Assembly (NCBI GenBank): GCA_963839285.1
Contig: CAWIUN010000005.1
Coordinates: forward strand, 62,001 to 126,000
DNA: 64,000 bases
Direction of reading: 5' to 3'
Source: DASSSQ01 sp963839285
GTDB lineage: Bacteria; Actinomycetota; Thermoleophilia; Gaiellales; Gaiellaceae
Positions 54,046-63,369 of the stretch are shown piece after piece. The position numbers were made by a program, and so were the translations under genes. The notes below the pieces were generated by a model. That model made no database searches and had not been told where the DNA came from. It saw only the letters and a list, made by a program, of their open reading frames with translations. Each line of letters begins with the position of its first letter. The first letter of the stretch is position 1.

Positions 54046-54066
54046 CTAGGGCGCGAGGTCGTACGG
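54046..54066. repeat. 21-bp direct repeat, left copy
   Basis: CTAGGGCGCGAGGTCGTACGG is 20 of 21 identical to 54994-55014. On the minus strand both copies read CCGTACGA(C/G)CTCGCGCCCTAG, the C-terminal codons PY(D/E)LAP and stop. The right copy is the end of the M24 peptidase gene. The pair flanks the truncated cyclase gene. Confidence 0.6.
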
Positions 54067-54993
54067 CGCCGGGCTACGCGCGCCGGGCTCGGCGGCGACG
54101 ACGCGAGGAGCTCCACGCTCCGGGCACGCCCCTGAGCTCGTGCGGGCCGCGCTCCTCGAAGGCGAGGCCGGAGCCGAGCGCGAGGTCGCGCACGACGCGC
54201 GGTGACGACGACCTCGCCCGGGCGGGCGAGCGCCATGATCGCGCGGCCACGTGCACGCCGAGCCCGCTGACGTCGTCGCCCGCGAGCTCGACCTCGCTCG
54301 TGTGCACGCCGGAACGGATGCTCACGCCCACCTCGCGCAGCGCGAGGGTGACCGCCAGCGCACAGCGCACGGCGCGGGCGGGGCCGTCGAAGATCGCGAG
54401 GAACCCGTCGCCGGTCGTGTTCACCTCGACGCCGTCGAAGCGCCGGAGCTGCGCGCGCACGATCGCGTGGTGGCTGTCGAGCAGCGCCTCCAGCGCCGGT
54501 CGCCGAGCGCCGCCGCGCGCTCGGTCGAGCCGACGATGTCGGTGAAGAGCAGCGTCGTCAGGACGCTCGCGGGCGGCGGGCCGCCGCGCTGACCCGTGAC
54601 GAGCTCCTCGATCTCCGCGACCAGCGGCTCCGCGGTGGAGACCCACGGGTGGTGATCCTCGCCGGGGAGCTCGACGAGGCGGGCGCCCGCGATCTGCGAC
54701 GCGAGGTAGCGGCCGCCCTGCACGGGGTCGATGCGGTCGCCGACGGTGTGCACGACCAGCGTCGGCACGTGGACGGCCCGCAGCACGGCCCTGATGTCGA
54801 TCTCCGCGTTCATGCGCAGGTAGGCGACCGCCGCGGTCGGGCTGGAGCTCTGGCGCAGGTAGCCCGCCCACCAGTGAGGCGAACGCGGCGTCGCCGGCGA
54901 GGCTCGGCACGAGGAAGTCGAGGAAGAGCGGCTCGCCCCAGCGGGCCAGAGCCAGGTCCTGGAAGGCCTGCCATTCCTCCGCGGTCGGCCCAC
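54046..54993 (-). pseudogene. Alpha/beta-hydrolase-adenylate cyclase fusion, 5'-truncated and frameshifted
   Basis: The first third is the end of an alpha/beta hydrolase domain (GPTAEEWQAFQDLALARWG, VAYLRMNAEIDIRAVLRAVHVPTLVVHTVGDRIDPVQGGRYLASQIAGARLVELPGEDHHPW). The rest is a class III cyclase catalytic domain (TTLLFTDIVGSTERAAALGDRRW, VEVNTTGDGFLAIFDGPARAVRCAL, IRSGVHTSEVELAGDDVSGLGVHVAARIMALARPGEVVVT). Full proteins of this LipJ-like type begin with about 180 more hydrolase residues; these are absent because the coding stops abruptly at the M24 peptidase stop. Several single-base losses and gains break the rest. It looks like a remnant. Confidence 0.6.
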
Positions 54994-55014
54994 CTAGGGC
55001 GCGAGCTCGTACGG
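54994..55014. repeat. 21-bp direct repeat, right copy
   Basis: Copy of 54046-54066 with one mismatch, formed by the last codons and stop of the M24 peptidase gene. The two copies are 948 bases apart and bracket the truncated hydrolase-cyclase gene exactly. Confidence 0.6.
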
Positions 55015-56100
55015 ATAGTCGGTCAGCGTCTCCGACCCGTCCGCGGTCACGAGCACGAGGTCCTCGAGCCGGCAGCCGCCGACGCCGGGGCGGTAGAGGC
55101 CCGGCTCGATCGTGACGACGTCGCCGGCGACGAGCGTGTCGTGGGACGAGAGGCCGAGGTTCGGCGCCTCGTGCACCTCGAGGCCGACGCCGTGGCCGAG
55201 CCCGTGGAAGAAGCCGTCCTCGAGCGGCGTCCCGGGCGTCTTCGTCCGCTGGGTCGGCTGGCCCGCGGCCTCGAAGACCTCGCAGGCGGCGTCGTAGACC
55301 GCGCGGCCGTGGGCGCCGGGGCGGATCCCGGCCCGCGCCTGCTCGAGCGCCTCGGCGACGAGGCGGTGCCAGCCACGCAGCTCGTCGGAGGGCTCGCCGA
55401 CGACGAACGTCCGCGTCATGTCGGCGAAGCAGGCGGAGGCGTTGTCGCGCGGCCAGAGGTCGATCACGACGGGCTCGCCGGGCGCGATCGGCCCGGAGCC
55501 CATGTGGTGCCCGATCGCCGACTGCGGGCCGTGCGAGACGATGAACTCGTCGGCGGTGCAGCCGTGCTCGGCGAAGACCGCGTTGATCGCCGCCTTGACC
55601 TGCTCGACCGTCAGGTCGGCGCCGCCGGCGCGGAGCAGCGCCCGCGCGGCGTCCATCCCCGCCTCGGCCGCGGCCTGCGCGCGCCGGATCCCGGCCAGCT
55701 CGGCCTCGGTCTTGCTGCGGCGCCGGTCCTCGAAGAAGGCCCGGTCGACCGTCAGCTCGACGCCCTCGCCGCGCAGGTGGTCGGCGAGCCCGAGCGGGAA
55801 GCCGTAGGGCACGATCGCCCGCTCGACGCCGAGCTCGCGGAGGGCGCGCGCGGCCAGCGGGTGCAGCGCCTCGTCGCGGCTGAGCCCCCGGCCGAGCAGC
55901 TCGTCCTGGCCGAACTCCTCGAGCGGATGGCAGACGATCCCGCCCGCCTCCTCGAGCCGCGGGATCTCCATCGAGCCGATCACCGCGTGCCGGACGCCGT
56001 CCTTCTCGACGTAGAGGAACGCGTCCGGGATCCCCACCGGCAGCTCGTGCCGCAGCTCCGGGACGCGGAACGTGTCGCCGTAGACGATGACGTCGGTCAC
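54994..56100 (-). CDS. M24-family Xaa-Pro aminopeptidase-like protein
   Basis: A 368-residue creatinase/aminopeptidase P-like enzyme. The N-terminal creatinase domain is short; the catalytic pita-bread domain from about residue 130 has the five metal ligands in VVIDLWPRDNASACFADMTRTF (Asp, Asp), GLGHGVGLEVHEAPN (His), TIEPGLYRPG (Glu) and GCRLEDLVLV (Glu). It removes N-terminal residues next to proline. The GTG start at 56100 is 16 bases from the MFS gene's stop. The last six codons recur as a direct repeat at 54046. Confidence 0.9.
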   Translation of the reverse strand: MTDVIVYGDTFRVPELRHELPVGIPDAFLYVEKDGVRHAVIGSMEIPRLEEAGGIVCHPLEEFGQDELLGRGLSRDEALHPLAARALRELGVERAIVPYGFPLGLADHLRGEGVELTVDRAFFEDRRRSKTEAELAGIRRAQAAAEAGMDAARALLRAGGADLTVEQVKAAINAVFAEHGCTADEFIVSHGPQSAIGHHMGSGPIAPGEPVVIDLWPRDNASACFADMTRTFVVGEPSDELRGWHRLVAEALEQARAGIRPGAHGRAVYDAACEVFEAAGQPTQRTKTPGTPLEDGFFHGLGHGVGLEVHEAPNLGLSSHDTLVAGDVVTIEPGLYRPGVGGCRLEDLVLVTADGSETLTDYPYELAP

Positions 56101-56116
56101 GATCGAGGACCCTAGA

Positions 56117-57358
56117 TCAATTCGCGGGGTTGGTGGCGGGAGCGGTCCGGCGGCCGACGCGCGCTGCGCCCGCCGCGGCGGTCGCGCCCATCGCGCCGGC
56201 GACCAGCGACATCGACGCGAACATCAGCCAGGTGGCGCCGTCGCCCGCGGCCTCGTGCACCTGCAGGCCGAGGAAGGGCCCGAGCGCCCAGGAGACCGAC
56301 CAGCTGATCCCGAAGGCGCCCATGTAGGCGCCGCGCAGGTCGGGCGGCGCGAGCCGGGCGACGACCGACTGCGAGGCCGGGATCCAGAGCATCTCGCCGA
56401 AGACGAAGAGGACGATCACGAGCACGACCATCGGGATCGCCGCCGACGCGGAGAGGAGCATGAACGGCAGCCCCATCAGCGGCAGCGCGACCGCGAGCTT
56501 CGTCGCGGTGGTGACGCCCTCGGTCCAGCGGGTCAGGCGCATCTGGAAGACCGTCACGAGCGCCGGGTTGACGACGACGAGGAAGCCCCAGGTCGCGGCC
56601 GAGAAGCCGTGCGTCACGGTCAGCGAGATCGGCAGCACCGTCTCGTAGGCGACGTAGACGAACGACGCGAGCACGCCCGAGACGAAGTAGACGAGGAACG
56701 GGCGGTCGCGCAGGATCACGCCGAGGGAGCCGCGCGCGGGCGGCTCCTCCGGCGCGTAGGCGCCGCGGCGCGGGATGTAGCGCCAGGCGAGGAAGGCGCC
56801 GTTCGCGGCGAGCACGGCGACGCCGACGAAGAGCGCCGTCCAGCCGCTCGTCGCCAGCAGCAGGCCGCCGACCACCGGCCCCAGCGTGACGCCGAAGTTC
56901 GAGGCGACGCGGACGGCCGCGTAGGCGGCCTCGTGGCGCTCGGGCGGGACGAGGTCGGCGACCATCGCCGTGTCCGCCGAGCCGCCGATCGAGCCGACCG
57001 CGGGCAGCAGCGCGATCAGGCCGAGGCCCGCGAGCCTGTGGTCGCCGACTGCGAGGAACGCGAACGGCAGCAGCGCCATCACGCCCCAGCCGAGCAGGAT
57101 CAGCGGCCGGCGGCCGTAGTGGTCCGAGAGGTGACCGCCGAGGTAGCCGGTGCCGGCGGCGAGCAGCGCGCCGACGAGGTACGCGGCGCCGAGCCGGCCC
57201 TGGGAGGCGCCGAGCTGCTTGATCGCCCAGATCCCGAGGAACGGGAAGGCGCAGCCGCCGGCGAGCGAGCCGGCGAGCTGGACGGCGAGAACCGGGCGCA
57301 GGGCCCGGTCGACGTCGGAGCCCCAGACGAGCTGGAAGACGCGGCTGAAGAGGCGCAC
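56117..57358 (-). CDS. Major facilitator superfamily transporter
   Basis: A 413-residue, 12-helix MFS carrier. The loop 2-3 motif is GGHLSDHYGRRPLILLGWG, the fifth helix has ASNFGVTLGPVVGGLLLATSGW, and the second half starts GSLGVILRDRPFLVYFVSGVLASFVYVAYETVLPISL. It resembles the drug-efflux DHA1 group. GTG at 57358 is chosen because a basic short N-terminus (RLFSRVF) leads directly into the first helix. It is upstream of the M24 peptidase gene and divergent from the thioredoxin-fold gene, 37 bases away. Confidence 0.88.
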   Translation of the reverse strand: MRLFSRVFQLVWGSDVDRALRPVLAVQLAGSLAGGCAFPFLGIWAIKQLGASQGRLGAAYLVGALLAAGTGYLGGHLSDHYGRRPLILLGWGVMALLPFAFLAVGDHRLAGLGLIALLPAVGSIGGSADTAMVADLVPPERHEAAYAAVRVASNFGVTLGPVVGGLLLATSGWTALFVGVAVLAANGAFLAWRYIPRRGAYAPEEPPARGSLGVILRDRPFLVYFVSGVLASFVYVAYETVLPISLTVTHGFSAATWGFLVVVNPALVTVFQMRLTRWTEGVTTATKLAVALPLMGLPFMLLSASAAIPMVVLVIVLFVFGEMLWIPASQSVVARLAPPDLRGAYMGAFGISWSVSWALGPFLGLQVHEAAGDGATWLMFASMSLVAGAMGATAAAGAARVGRRTAPATNPAN

Positions 57359-57394
57359 CGGCCGAGGGTAGCGAGCGGGCCGTAGAGTCCGGGC

Positions 57395-58071
57395 ATGGCG
57401 GTTTTCCGCGCCGAGGAGGAGCGCGCGGTGCGCGAGTTGCTCGCCGAGCTCGAGCGGCCGGTCGAGCTCGCGCTCGTGCTCGGGCCGACCGCGACGACGA
57501 CGCTCGTCGCCGGCCGCGAGCTCGATCCGGAGGGCGAGTCGCGCACCCTGCTCGCGGCGGTCGCGGAGCTCTCGGAGCTCGTCGCCTTCGGCGAGCACGA
57601 CGAGGGCGCGTTCGGCGTCGAGCGGCATCCCGCCGTCGTCGTCCTCCGGGACGGCGAGGATGCCGGCGTCCGCTTCTACGGGACGCCGTGGGGGTACGAG
57701 CTGACGAGCATCGTCGGCGCCGTGCACGCGGCCGGGACGCGCGAGCCGCAGCTGGCGCCCGCATCGCTCGAGGCGCTGGCCTCACTCGAGCGCGACGTCG
57801 CGCTCGAGGTCTTCGTCACCCCGACCTGACCGCACTGCCCGCGGGCCGTGCTGCTCGCCTACCGCGCCGCCTTCGCGAGCCCACGCGTGACCGCGGCCGC
57901 GATCGAGGCGACCGAGTTCCCCGCCCACGCCGACCGGCACGGGGTGCTGGCGGTGCCGAAGGTCGTCGTCGACGGCGGCGCCTCGTGGGAGGGCGCCGTG
58001 CCGGAGGCGCTCTTCGTCGAGCGGCTCCTCGCCGCGCGCGCGCCGCCGCCTCGGCCAGCCGCCGCCGCTAG
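57395..58071 (+). CDS. Thioredoxin-fold disulfide oxidoreductase with in-frame TGA at the catalytic site (candidate selenoprotein)
   Basis: A PDO-like protein with two thioredoxin folds. The first (residues 1-120) ends FGVERHPAVVVLRDGEDAGVRFYGTPWGYELTSIVGAV and has lost its own Cys pair. The second begins LEVFVTPT, then the codon TGA (57827-57829), then PHCPRAVLLAYRAAF, so the CxxC motif VTPTCPHCP has TGA in place of the first Cys (residue 145; Cys148 remains). The frame stays open for many codons afterwards with good family match (AIEATEFPAHADRHGVLAVPKVVVDG). A stem with GG/GC arms follows the TGA at 57840-57863. The end near 58069-58071 is uncertain and needs a small frame correction. SelD is encoded in this window. 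Confidence 0.6.
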
Positions 58072-58080
58072 ATTCCCTGC

Positions 58081-59226
58081 GTGGACGACGCGATCGCACG
58101 CGCGGACGAGCTCGTCGCGTCCTACGACGAGGAGGTGCGGCGGCTCCTGCCCGAGGGCGCCGGGATCTTCGACGCGCACACGCACCTCGGCCACGACATC
58201 GACGGCATGGTCGGCGAGCTCGACGGCCTGCTCGGCCAGATGGACCGCTACGGCGTCGGGCGGGCGTTCATGTTCTGCCTCGACGAGCCCGACCGCGTGC
58301 CCGGCTTCCGCGCCGGCAACGATCGCACGCTCGCGTTCGCGGAGCGCTCGGAGGGGCGGCTCGTCCCCTTCGTGCGGCTCGACCTCGGCGAGGACCCGGT
58401 CGGCGAGGCGACGCGCTGCCTCGACCGCGGCGCCCGCGGGATCAAGCTGCACCCGCGCGCCCAGCGCTTCCTGCTCAACGACGAGCGGCTCGAGCCGATC
58501 TTCGCGCTCGCCGCCGAGCGGCGCGTCCCGATCCTGATCCACGGCGGCCGCGGCCTGCCGCCGATCGCCGCCCACCTGCACGCGCTCGTCGACCGGCACC
58601 CGGAGGCGCAGCTGATCATCGCCCACGCCGGCATCGCCGACCTCGGCAACCTCGCCCACCACTTCGCGGGCCGCGCGGGCGTCTTCTTCGACACCTCGGT
58701 CTGGAGCCCGGTCGACCTGCTCGACTTCTTCCGCCAGGTGCCGCCGGAGCAGGTCGTCTACGCCTCCGACTACCCCTACGGCGGCCAGCCGAGCTCGCTC
58801 CTGATCTCGCTGAAGACGGCGCGGCTGAGCGGGCTCGACGACGCGGAGCTGCGCGCGATGCTGGCGGGGAACGCCGAGCGGATCGCGGCGGGCGAGCCGC
58901 CGCTCGAGCCGACCGCGCCGAAGGGCTCCGACGTCTTCTCGCAGCCGATGCAGTTCGCGCGCATCCACCAGTACCTCTCGATGGCGACGCCGATCCTCTG
59001 GACGCGCCAGCCGGACTCGGTCGGCGTGCTCGGGCTGGCGCTGAACGCCTGCGGCGAGAACGGCCGCCCGGAGGCGCAGCGGATCGCCGACCTGCTCCGC
59101 GCCGCGCGCGAGCTCTGGCGGACGTTCCCGGAGGTCGAGGGCGAGGACGACATCCGCCGCGCCGCCCGCGCCACCTTCCGCCTGATCCACCTCGCCGACA
59201 TCGAGGCGGTGACCGCGGGTGCCTGA
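58081..59226 (+). CDS. Amidohydrolase-family metal hydrolase
   Basis: A 381-residue amidohydrolase_2-like protein. The HxH metal site is GIFDAHTHLGHDIDG at residues 28-40; further marks are GARGIKLHPRAQRFLLND, PILIHGGRGLPPIAAHL, LIIAHAGIADLG and VVYASDYPYGGQPSSLL with the last Asp. It may hydrolyse or decarboxylate a ring compound. It overlaps the small subunit gene of the molybdenum hydroxylase by 8 bases, so the substrate may be linked to that enzyme. GTG at 58081. Confidence 0.85.
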   Translation: MDDAIARADELVASYDEEVRRLLPEGAGIFDAHTHLGHDIDGMVGELDGLLGQMDRYGVGRAFMFCLDEPDRVPGFRAGNDRTLAFAERSEGRLVPFVRLDLGEDPVGEATRCLDRGARGIKLHPRAQRFLLNDERLEPIFALAAERRVPILIHGGRGLPPIAAHLHALVDRHPEAQLIIAHAGIADLGNLAHHFAGRAGVFFDTSVWSPVDLLDFFRQVPPEQVVYASDYPYGGQPSSLLISLKTARLSGLDDAELRAMLAGNAERIAAGEPPLEPTAPKGSDVFSQPMQFARIHQYLSMATPILWTRQPDSVGVLGLALNACGENGRPEAQRIADLLRAARELWRTFPEVEGEDDIRRAARATFRLIHLADIEAVTAGA

Positions 59227-59653
59227 GCTCGTCGTCAACGGCGACCGCCACGAGCTGCGGGGCCCGGTCGGCCGGACGCTCGCCGAGTGGCTGCGCGAGG
59301 ACGCGGGCCTGACCGGCACGAAGATCGCCTGCGGCGAGGGCCACTGCGGCGCCTGCACGGTGCTCGTCGACGGGGTCCCGACGCTCTCGTGCATCACGCT
59401 CGCGCACACGGTCGAGGGCGAGGTGACGACGATCGAGGGACTGCGCGAGCACCCGCTCGTCGACGCGTTCGTGCGCTGCGACGCGCTCCAGTGCGGCTTC
59501 TGCACGCCGGGGCAGATCGTCTCGGCCGCGGCGCTCGTCGAGACGAGCCCGGAGCCGACGGTCGAGGAGGTTCGCCGTCACATGGCCGGGAACATCTGCC
59601 GCTGCGGCGCGTACCCGATGATCGAGGAGGCGATTCTCACGTGGCGAGGCTGA
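59219..59653 (+). CDS. Molybdenum hydroxylase, [2Fe-2S] small subunit
   Basis: A 144-residue xanthine dehydrogenase/CO-dehydrogenase family small subunit. The plant-type cluster site is CGEGHCGACTVLVDG with a fourth Cys in TLSCITLAH. The second helical-domain cluster is in CGFCTPGQIVSAAALV and AGNICRCGAYPMIEEAI. It passes electrons from the molybdenum site to FAD. The order small, large, medium with 4- to 13-base overlaps marks one operon. GTG start overlaps the amidohydrolase end. Confidence 0.94.
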   Translation: MPELVVNGDRHELRGPVGRTLAEWLREDAGLTGTKIACGEGHCGACTVLVDGVPTLSCITLAHTVEGEVTTIEGLREHPLVDAFVRCDALQCGFCTPGQIVSAAALVETSPEPTVEEVRRHMAGNICRCGAYPMIEEAILTWRG

Positions 59654-61902
59654 TCCGGACCGAGAAGGAGGTCGAGGGCCGCTACACCGAGCAGTGGCTC
59701 GTGGTCGAGGAGGACGCGCTCGACCAGTGGCCCCGTGGCCCGCGCGAGATCGTCGGCCGCCCCGCCGCCAAGGTCGACGGCCGCGAGCGCGCGACCGGCA
59801 AGGCCCGCTACACCGCCGACGTCCGCCTGCCGGGGATGCTGCACTCCGCGCTCCTCCGCTCGCCGCACGCCCACGCCCGCGTCGCCCGGATCGACCTCTC
59901 GAAGGCGCTCGAAGCGCCGCGGCGTCCGCGCCGTCCTCGGGCCCGGCGAGATCCCGCAGCTCGGCGAGGAGGCCGGCTACTACGGCGCGCCCGGTCGCGG
60001 CCGTCTGCGCCGAGAGCTACGGCGCCGCCCGCGCCGCCCTCGAGCTCGTCGACGTCGAGTGGGAGCAGCTCGAGGCGATCCTCGACCCGGACGAGGCCGT
60101 CCGCCGCGGCTCCCTCCTGAACGAGTCGAAGCGCAGCTCGCGCGGCGACTTCGAGCGCGCCTTCGCCGAGGCGGACGTGACCGTCGAGGCCGAGTACCGG
60201 ACGCAGGTCGTCCTCCACAACGCGCTCGAGACCCACCAGGCGGTCTGCGACTGGCAGGGCGACGAGCTGCACGTCCACATCTCGACCCAGTACGTCTGGG
60301 GCATCCGCGACGCGGTCGCCGAGGGGCTCGGGCTGCCCGCCGACAAGGTGCGGGTGATCTGCGAGTACATGGGCGGCGGCTTCGGCGCCAAGAACGGCCC
60401 GGGCGTCTTCACCTTCGTCGCCGCCGAGCTGGCGAGGCGGACGGGCCGCCCCGTCAAGTGCATGCTCTCCCGCCGCGAGGAGCACCTCGACGCGGGCAAC
60501 CGCAACGCGACGATCCAGCGCCTCAAGGCCGGCGCGACCTCCGACGGCAGGCTGGTCGCGCTCGGCGGCGAGTTCGTGAACGCGGTCGGCTGGTCGGGCT
60601 GGTCGTCCGGCACCGACGGGCCGATGCAGATGCTCTACGACTGCGAGAACGTCGAGACGGTCGTCCACGCCGCCAGGCTGAACCTGCCCGGGATGCTCGC
60701 GTTCCGCGCGCCCGGCTTCGTCGAGGGCACCTTCGGCCTCGAGTGCCTGCTCGACGAGCTGGCGGCGAAGCTCCGGCTCGACCCGCTCGAGCTGCGGCGG
60801 CGCAACCACGCCGACGCGAGCGAGGCGCGGCCCTACTCGTCGAAGAACCTGCTCGAGTGCTACCGCCGCGCCGAGCCGCGCTGGGAGCGGCGCGAGGCAG
60901 GTGCGCGCCCGCTCCGACGAGCGCTGGAAGCGCGGCGTCGGGATGGCGAGCCAGATCTGGTACGGCGGCGGCGGGCCGCCCTCGTACGCCTGGATCCGCG
61001 TCGGCTCCGACGGCCGCGCGCAGGTCGTGACGGCGATGCAGGACATCGGCACCGGCACCCGCACCGCGATGGCGCAGATCGCCGCCGAGGAGCTCGGCAT
61101 CCCGCTCGAGCACGTCTCCGTCTCGCTCGGCGACACCGCCCGCGGGCCCTACGCCGCGATCTCCGCCGGCTCCTCGACGACGCCGTCGATGGGCCCGGCC
61201 GTCCGCGCCGCCGCCGCCGACGCGAAGCGGCAGATCGTCGAGATCGCCGCGCAGCGCTTCCAGCTCGAGGAGCGCGTGCTCGACCTCCGCGGCGGCCGGA
61301 TCGTCTCGGCCGACGGCGGCTCCTGGGAGCTGACCGAGGTCGTCGGGCTGCTCGAGGACGCGCAGATCCTCGGCAAGGGCGCGCGCGGGCCGAACCCGAC
61401 CGGGATGCAGGTGCTCACCTTCGGCTGCCAGGTCGCCGAGGTCGCCGTCGACGTCGAGACCGGCGAGGTCGTCGTCGAGCACGTCCACGCGATCCACGAC
61501 GTCGGCCGCGTGATCAACCCGCTCGGGGCCGAGAGCCAGGTCGTCGGCGGGATCGTCCAGGCGATCGGGCACACGCTCTCGGAGCGCCGGCTCGTCGACC
61601 CGGAGACGGGCGTCGTCCTCACCCAGACCCTCGACGCCTACCGGATGCCGACGATCGCGGACGTGCCGGAGATCGAGGCCGAGCTGCTCGACCTCCCCGA
61701 CGAGCACCTGACGAACCTCGGCTCGAAGGGGATCGGCGAGCCGCCGATCATCCCGACCGCGGCGGCGATCGCGAACGCGATCCGCGACGCCACCGGTGCC
61801 GACGTCCGCTCGCTGCCGATCGACCGGGAGGAGCTCCTGCGGGCGCTGCGCGAGGCAGGTCGGAAGGCGAAGGAGCCGCGTGGAGCTGCTGCGGGCATCT
61901 AG
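59641..61902 (+). CDS. Molybdenum hydroxylase, molybdopterin-binding large subunit (three frame breaks)
   Basis: About 753 residues. Marks in order are IVGRPAAKVDGRERATGKARYTADV, LETHQAVCDWQGDELHVHISTQYVWGIRDAVAEGL, GGGFGAKNG (molybdopterin contact), LAFRAPGFVEGTFGLECLLDELA (active-site loop of the XDH/HBCR type rather than the Cys loop of CO dehydrogenase) and LGSKGIGEPPIIPTAAAIANAI with the catalytic Glu. Extra bases near 59915, 59993 and 60898 break the frame. The end is uncertain by some codons because the frame of the next gene starts inside it. The GTG at 59641 overlaps the small subunit. Substrate unknown. Confidence 0.85.
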
Positions 61903-62729
61903 CGCCGACGGAGCCGCCGGACGGGCTCTTCCTCGCGGGCGGCACCGAGGTGGTGCCGCTGCTCCGCGACGGGATCCTCCGGGCCGAGACGCTCGTCGAC
62001 GTCCGCGGCGTCGTCCCGCGCGGGATCGACGGGACCGCGTCCTCCGGAACGGTGGGGATCGGAGCCGGCACGACGCTGGCCGAGCTCGAGGTCGACCCGG
62101 AGATCCCGGCGGCGCTCCGCGAGGCCTGCGCGCTCGCCGCCTCGCCGCAGCTGCGCTCGATGTCGAGCGTCGGCGGCAACCTGCTCCAGTCGACCCGCTG
62201 CTGGTACTGGCGGCTGAAGTTCCCGTGCAGGCTCCACGGCGGCGACCGCTGCCACGCCCGCGAGGGCGAGCATCGCGAGCACGCGGTCTTCGGCAACGAC
62301 TTCTGCGCCTCCGCGCACCCGTCCGACGTCGCCGCGGCGCTGCTCGCGCTCGGTGCGACGCTGCGCACGAACCGCCGCGAGCTCCCCGTCGCCGACCTCT
62401 ACCGGCTCCCGGACGAGGCCGACCGGCGGACGACGACGCTCGAGCCCGGCGAGCTGATCCTCGAGCTCGAGGTGCCGAAGCCCGAGGCGAGCACCTACCT
62501 GAAGGCGATGGACCGCAAGCGCTGGTCGTTCCCGATCGTCGGGGTCGCGGCCGCCCGCAACGGCGACGAGACCCGCGTCGCGCTCGCGGGCGTCGCGCCC
62601 GTCCCCTGGCTGCTCGACTCGCTCGAGGACGCGACGCCGCTGCCCGGGAACGCGTACAAGCTCGAGATCGCGAAGGCGCTCGTCCGCGACGCGCGCGAGG
62701 CGGTCGCCGCCGACTCCCCCGCTCGGTAG
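61880..62729 (+). CDS. Molybdenum hydroxylase, FAD subunit with extra [4Fe-4S] region (one frame break)
   Basis: About 282 residues of the FAD-binding medium subunit. The FAD loop is FLAGGTEVVPLLRDG and the second is SSVGGNLLQSTRC. Between them and the C-terminal domain lies a Cys-rich insert (RCWYWRLKFPCR, DRCHAREG, GNDFCASAHPSDVAAALLAL) with four cysteines, as in 4-hydroxybenzoyl-CoA reductase and YagS/PaoB, which hold an additional [4Fe-4S] cluster. One extra G near 61892 shifts the frame. GTG 61880 follows AAGGAG by 4 bases. Confidence 0.85.
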
Positions 62730-62793
62730 CATCCGCGTCCCGATGGCCGGAGAAGGGCACGCACCGCCGCCTTGCGGCGCTCCCGCCGGCCGG

Positions 62794-63369
62794 ATGCGCC
62801 CGAGAGCCGCGCTCCTCCTCGCCGCGACGCTCGCCCTCGCCGGCTGCGGCGGCGGCAAGGGCGCACCGACGACCGCGGAGACGGCGGCGGTCGCGACGCC
62901 CGCGTCCGCCGTCGTCGAGACGAGCGAGGGGACGTTCACGATCCGCCTCGCCGCGCAGGAGTCGCCGCACACCGTGGCCTCCTTCGAGAAGCTGGCGCGC
63001 AAGGGCTTCTTCGACGGGACGGTCTTCCACCGGATCGTCCCCGGCTTCGTGATCCAGGGCGGCGACCCGACCGGGACGGGCACCGGCGGCCCGGGCTACA
63101 CGACCACCGACGTGCCGCCGCCGGGGACGACGTACACGAAGGGCGTCGTCGCGATGGCGAAGCGGGGCGACGAGGCGCCCGGCACCGCGGGCAGCCAGTT
63201 CTTCGTCGTCACCGCCGAGGACGCCGGGCTGCCGCCCGAGTACGCGGTGCTCGGGAAGGTCGTCTCGGGCCTCGACGTGGTCGAGCGGATCGGACGGCTC
63301 GGCGACCCGCAGACCGAGCAGCCGACCCGCAAGGTCACGATCGACTCGGTCACGATCCGCGAGCGGTGA
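62794..63369 (+). CDS. Peptidyl-prolyl cis-trans isomerase, cyclophilin-type lipoprotein
   Basis: About 191 residues. The signal peptide MRPRAALLLAATLALAGC ends in a clear lipobox, so it is anchored outside the membrane. The cyclophilin domain has VVETSEGTFTIRLAAQESPHTVASFEKLARKGFFDGTVFHRIVPGFVIQGGDPTGTG, GVVAMAKRGDEAPGTAGSQFFVV and the active Arg in FHRI. The ATG at 62794 is preferred over 62743 because it leaves a normal lipoprotein signal. It could assist folding of exported proteins. Confidence 0.92.
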   Translation: MRPRAALLLAATLALAGCGGGKGAPTTAETAAVATPASAVVETSEGTFTIRLAAQESPHTVASFEKLARKGFFDGTVFHRIVPGFVIQGGDPTGTGTGGPGYTTTDVPPPGTTYTKGVVAMAKRGDEAPGTAGSQFFVVTAEDAGLPPEYAVLGKVVSGLDVVERIGRLGDPQTEQPTRKVTIDSVTIRER

